Shown piece by piece: positions 4,831-5,096 of a stretch of 5,096 nucleotides of DNA. Numbering within the stretch: position 1 is the first letter of the stretch; every line of letters begins with the position of its first letter. A program made the position numbers and the translations under genes. The notes beneath the pieces are model-generated. The model was not told where the DNA came from, did no database searches, and saw nothing but the letters and a program-made list of their open reading frames with translations. Source of the DNA: Sulfolobus sp. UBA167 (GTDB taxonomy: Archaea > Thermoproteota > Thermoprotei_A > Sulfolobales > Sulfolobaceae); the NCBI GenBank assembly GCA_002495845.1, contig DAHF01000139.1:1-5096 (forward strand). Reading direction: 5' to 3'.

Positions 4831-4840
4831 ATAAAAAACT
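4831..4840 (-). promoter_or_regulatory. TATA box of the gcvH-lplA operon
   Basis: Minus-strand TTTTTTATTA is centred about 30 nt before the TTG start of the gcvH-like gene. It places the transcript start around 4805-4810, so the mRNA is leaderless or has a leader of a few nt. A second T-run lies further upstream (4853-4848) and could shift this slightly. Confidence 0.5.
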
Positions 4841-4983
4841 AAAAAACTTTCCTATGAAGATGTACTTTATTAATAAATTTTAGAGTACGGAGCTAGGGAG
4901 CAAAAAAGAAGTACTATACAAAGATATAAATCAAAGGAAAGCAAAATTATGGCATAAAGGTATAAGTTCTTCATTCAGAACAT
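4841..4983. other. AT-rich spacer upstream of the gcvH-like gene
   Basis: No protein gene is supported in this stretch. It holds short inverted repeats GTACT (4862-4866)/AGTAC (4884-4888) and GTTCT (4966-4970)/AGAAC (4977-4981), and a plus-strand TATA-like GGTATAAG (4959-4966). That box would start transcription near 4988, at the left edge of the hairpin cluster described next. Confidence 0.45.
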
Positions 4984-5093
4984 TTAACCTAACGTGGGTT
5001 AAGGGGGCGAAAGTCCCCTTCCGTCAGGGATAGCCCTAGAAGAGTTTTTATACTAAATCGCGAATAATTTCTAGACCTAGGCTTACTTGGGTC
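4984..5093. ncRNA. Hairpin cluster: candidate small RNA or element end, cut by window
   Basis: In about 110 nt, five local stems follow one another: TTAACC (4984-4989)/GGTTAA (4997-5002); AAGGGGGC (5001-5008)/GTCCCCTT (5013-5020) closed by a GAAA tetraloop, eight pairs with one G-U; AGGG (5026-5029)/CCCT (5034-5037); CTAGAA (5036-5041)/TTCTAG (5069-5074); and GACCTAGG (5074-5081)/CTTGGGTC (5086-5093) with loop CTTA and two G-U pairs. Some share bases, so not all form at once. Much of the tract is richer in GC than its surroundings, a known mark of RNA genes in AT-rich thermophiles. A plus-strand TATA-like box at 4959-4966 is correctly placed for it. The minus strand has an open frame of 35 codons ending in TAG (4989), so it could be the 3' end of a gene overlapping a structured RNA. 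It was found by eye, and the strand is undecided. Confidence 0.35.
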
Positions 5094-5096
5094 AGT

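Noticed and set aside
5008..5096. Resemblance to RNase P RNA: GAAAGTCC near the left and GGCTTA followed by GGTCAGT near the right, in the right order.
   Set aside because: The invariant ACAGAA before GGCUUA is missing, there is no room or GC-rich DNA to the left for helices P1-P3, and the distance between the blocks is about 70 nt, far shorter than in a Sulfolobales RNase P RNA.
1..5096. CRISPR array, tRNA gene or complete insertion sequence.
   Set aside because: No regularly spaced direct repeats, no tRNA arms with a T-loop GTTCRANYC, and no complete transposase frame or matching terminal repeats were seen.

Overview
The window looks like a piece of a crenarchaeal chromosome, most likely from the order Sulfolobales. 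Protein-coding DNA has moderate GC and prefers AGG/AGA arginine codons. Spacers are very AT-rich. First genes of transcription units have TATA-like boxes about 25 nt before the start codon and little or no leader, while internal genes carry GGTG/GAGG ribosome binding sites. It also holds a DUF3211-type protein, a family I know mainly from Sulfolobus relatives. The order is inferred from these traits and not proven.

Layout, left to right. A minus-strand gene for a protein of four CBS domains (52-771) ends in a T-tract that may terminate transcription from both sides. A 198-bp divergent spacer (772-969) carries a 10-bp bulged inverted repeat. On the plus strand follow an unrecognised 150-aa protein (970-1422), an OsmC-like protein that starts with TTG inside the previous stop codon (1419-1829), and an unrecognised 108-aa protein (1870-2196). 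The last of these collides tail-to-tail, with a 23-nt overlap, with a minus-strand DUF3211/START-like gene (2174-2812). A 450-bp AT-rich spacer (2813-3262) has no clear protein gene but contains a short structured tract next to a palindromic TATA box. The minus-strand pair gcvH-like (4359-4805) and lplA-like (3263-4357) forms a tight two-gene operon. Beyond it lie 291 bp with no complete gene; the last 110 bp are a GC-richer cluster of hairpins reaching the window edge.

The clearest functional unit is the gcvH-lplA pair: a small lipoyl carrier protein and the ligase that would attach lipoate or octanoate to it, separated by one nucleotide. The lipoyl-lysine motif of the carrier (ESGKWAGP) differs from the usual glycine-cleavage form. 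The ligase carries its C-terminal accessory domain in the same chain. Both points fit the lipoate-binding protein (LbpA) and dedicated ligase of the sulfur-oxidising sHdr pathway found in Sulfolobales, but no hdr gene is in view, so this stays an inference. The OsmC-like gene and the uncharacterised gene fused to it by a 4-nt overlap are probably co-translated.

The best candidates for something undescribed are two structured, non-coding-looking tracts (minus strand about 2965-3091, and 4984-5093 on an undecided strand). They could be small RNA genes or decayed ends of IS200/IS605-type elements; sequence alone cannot decide between these.
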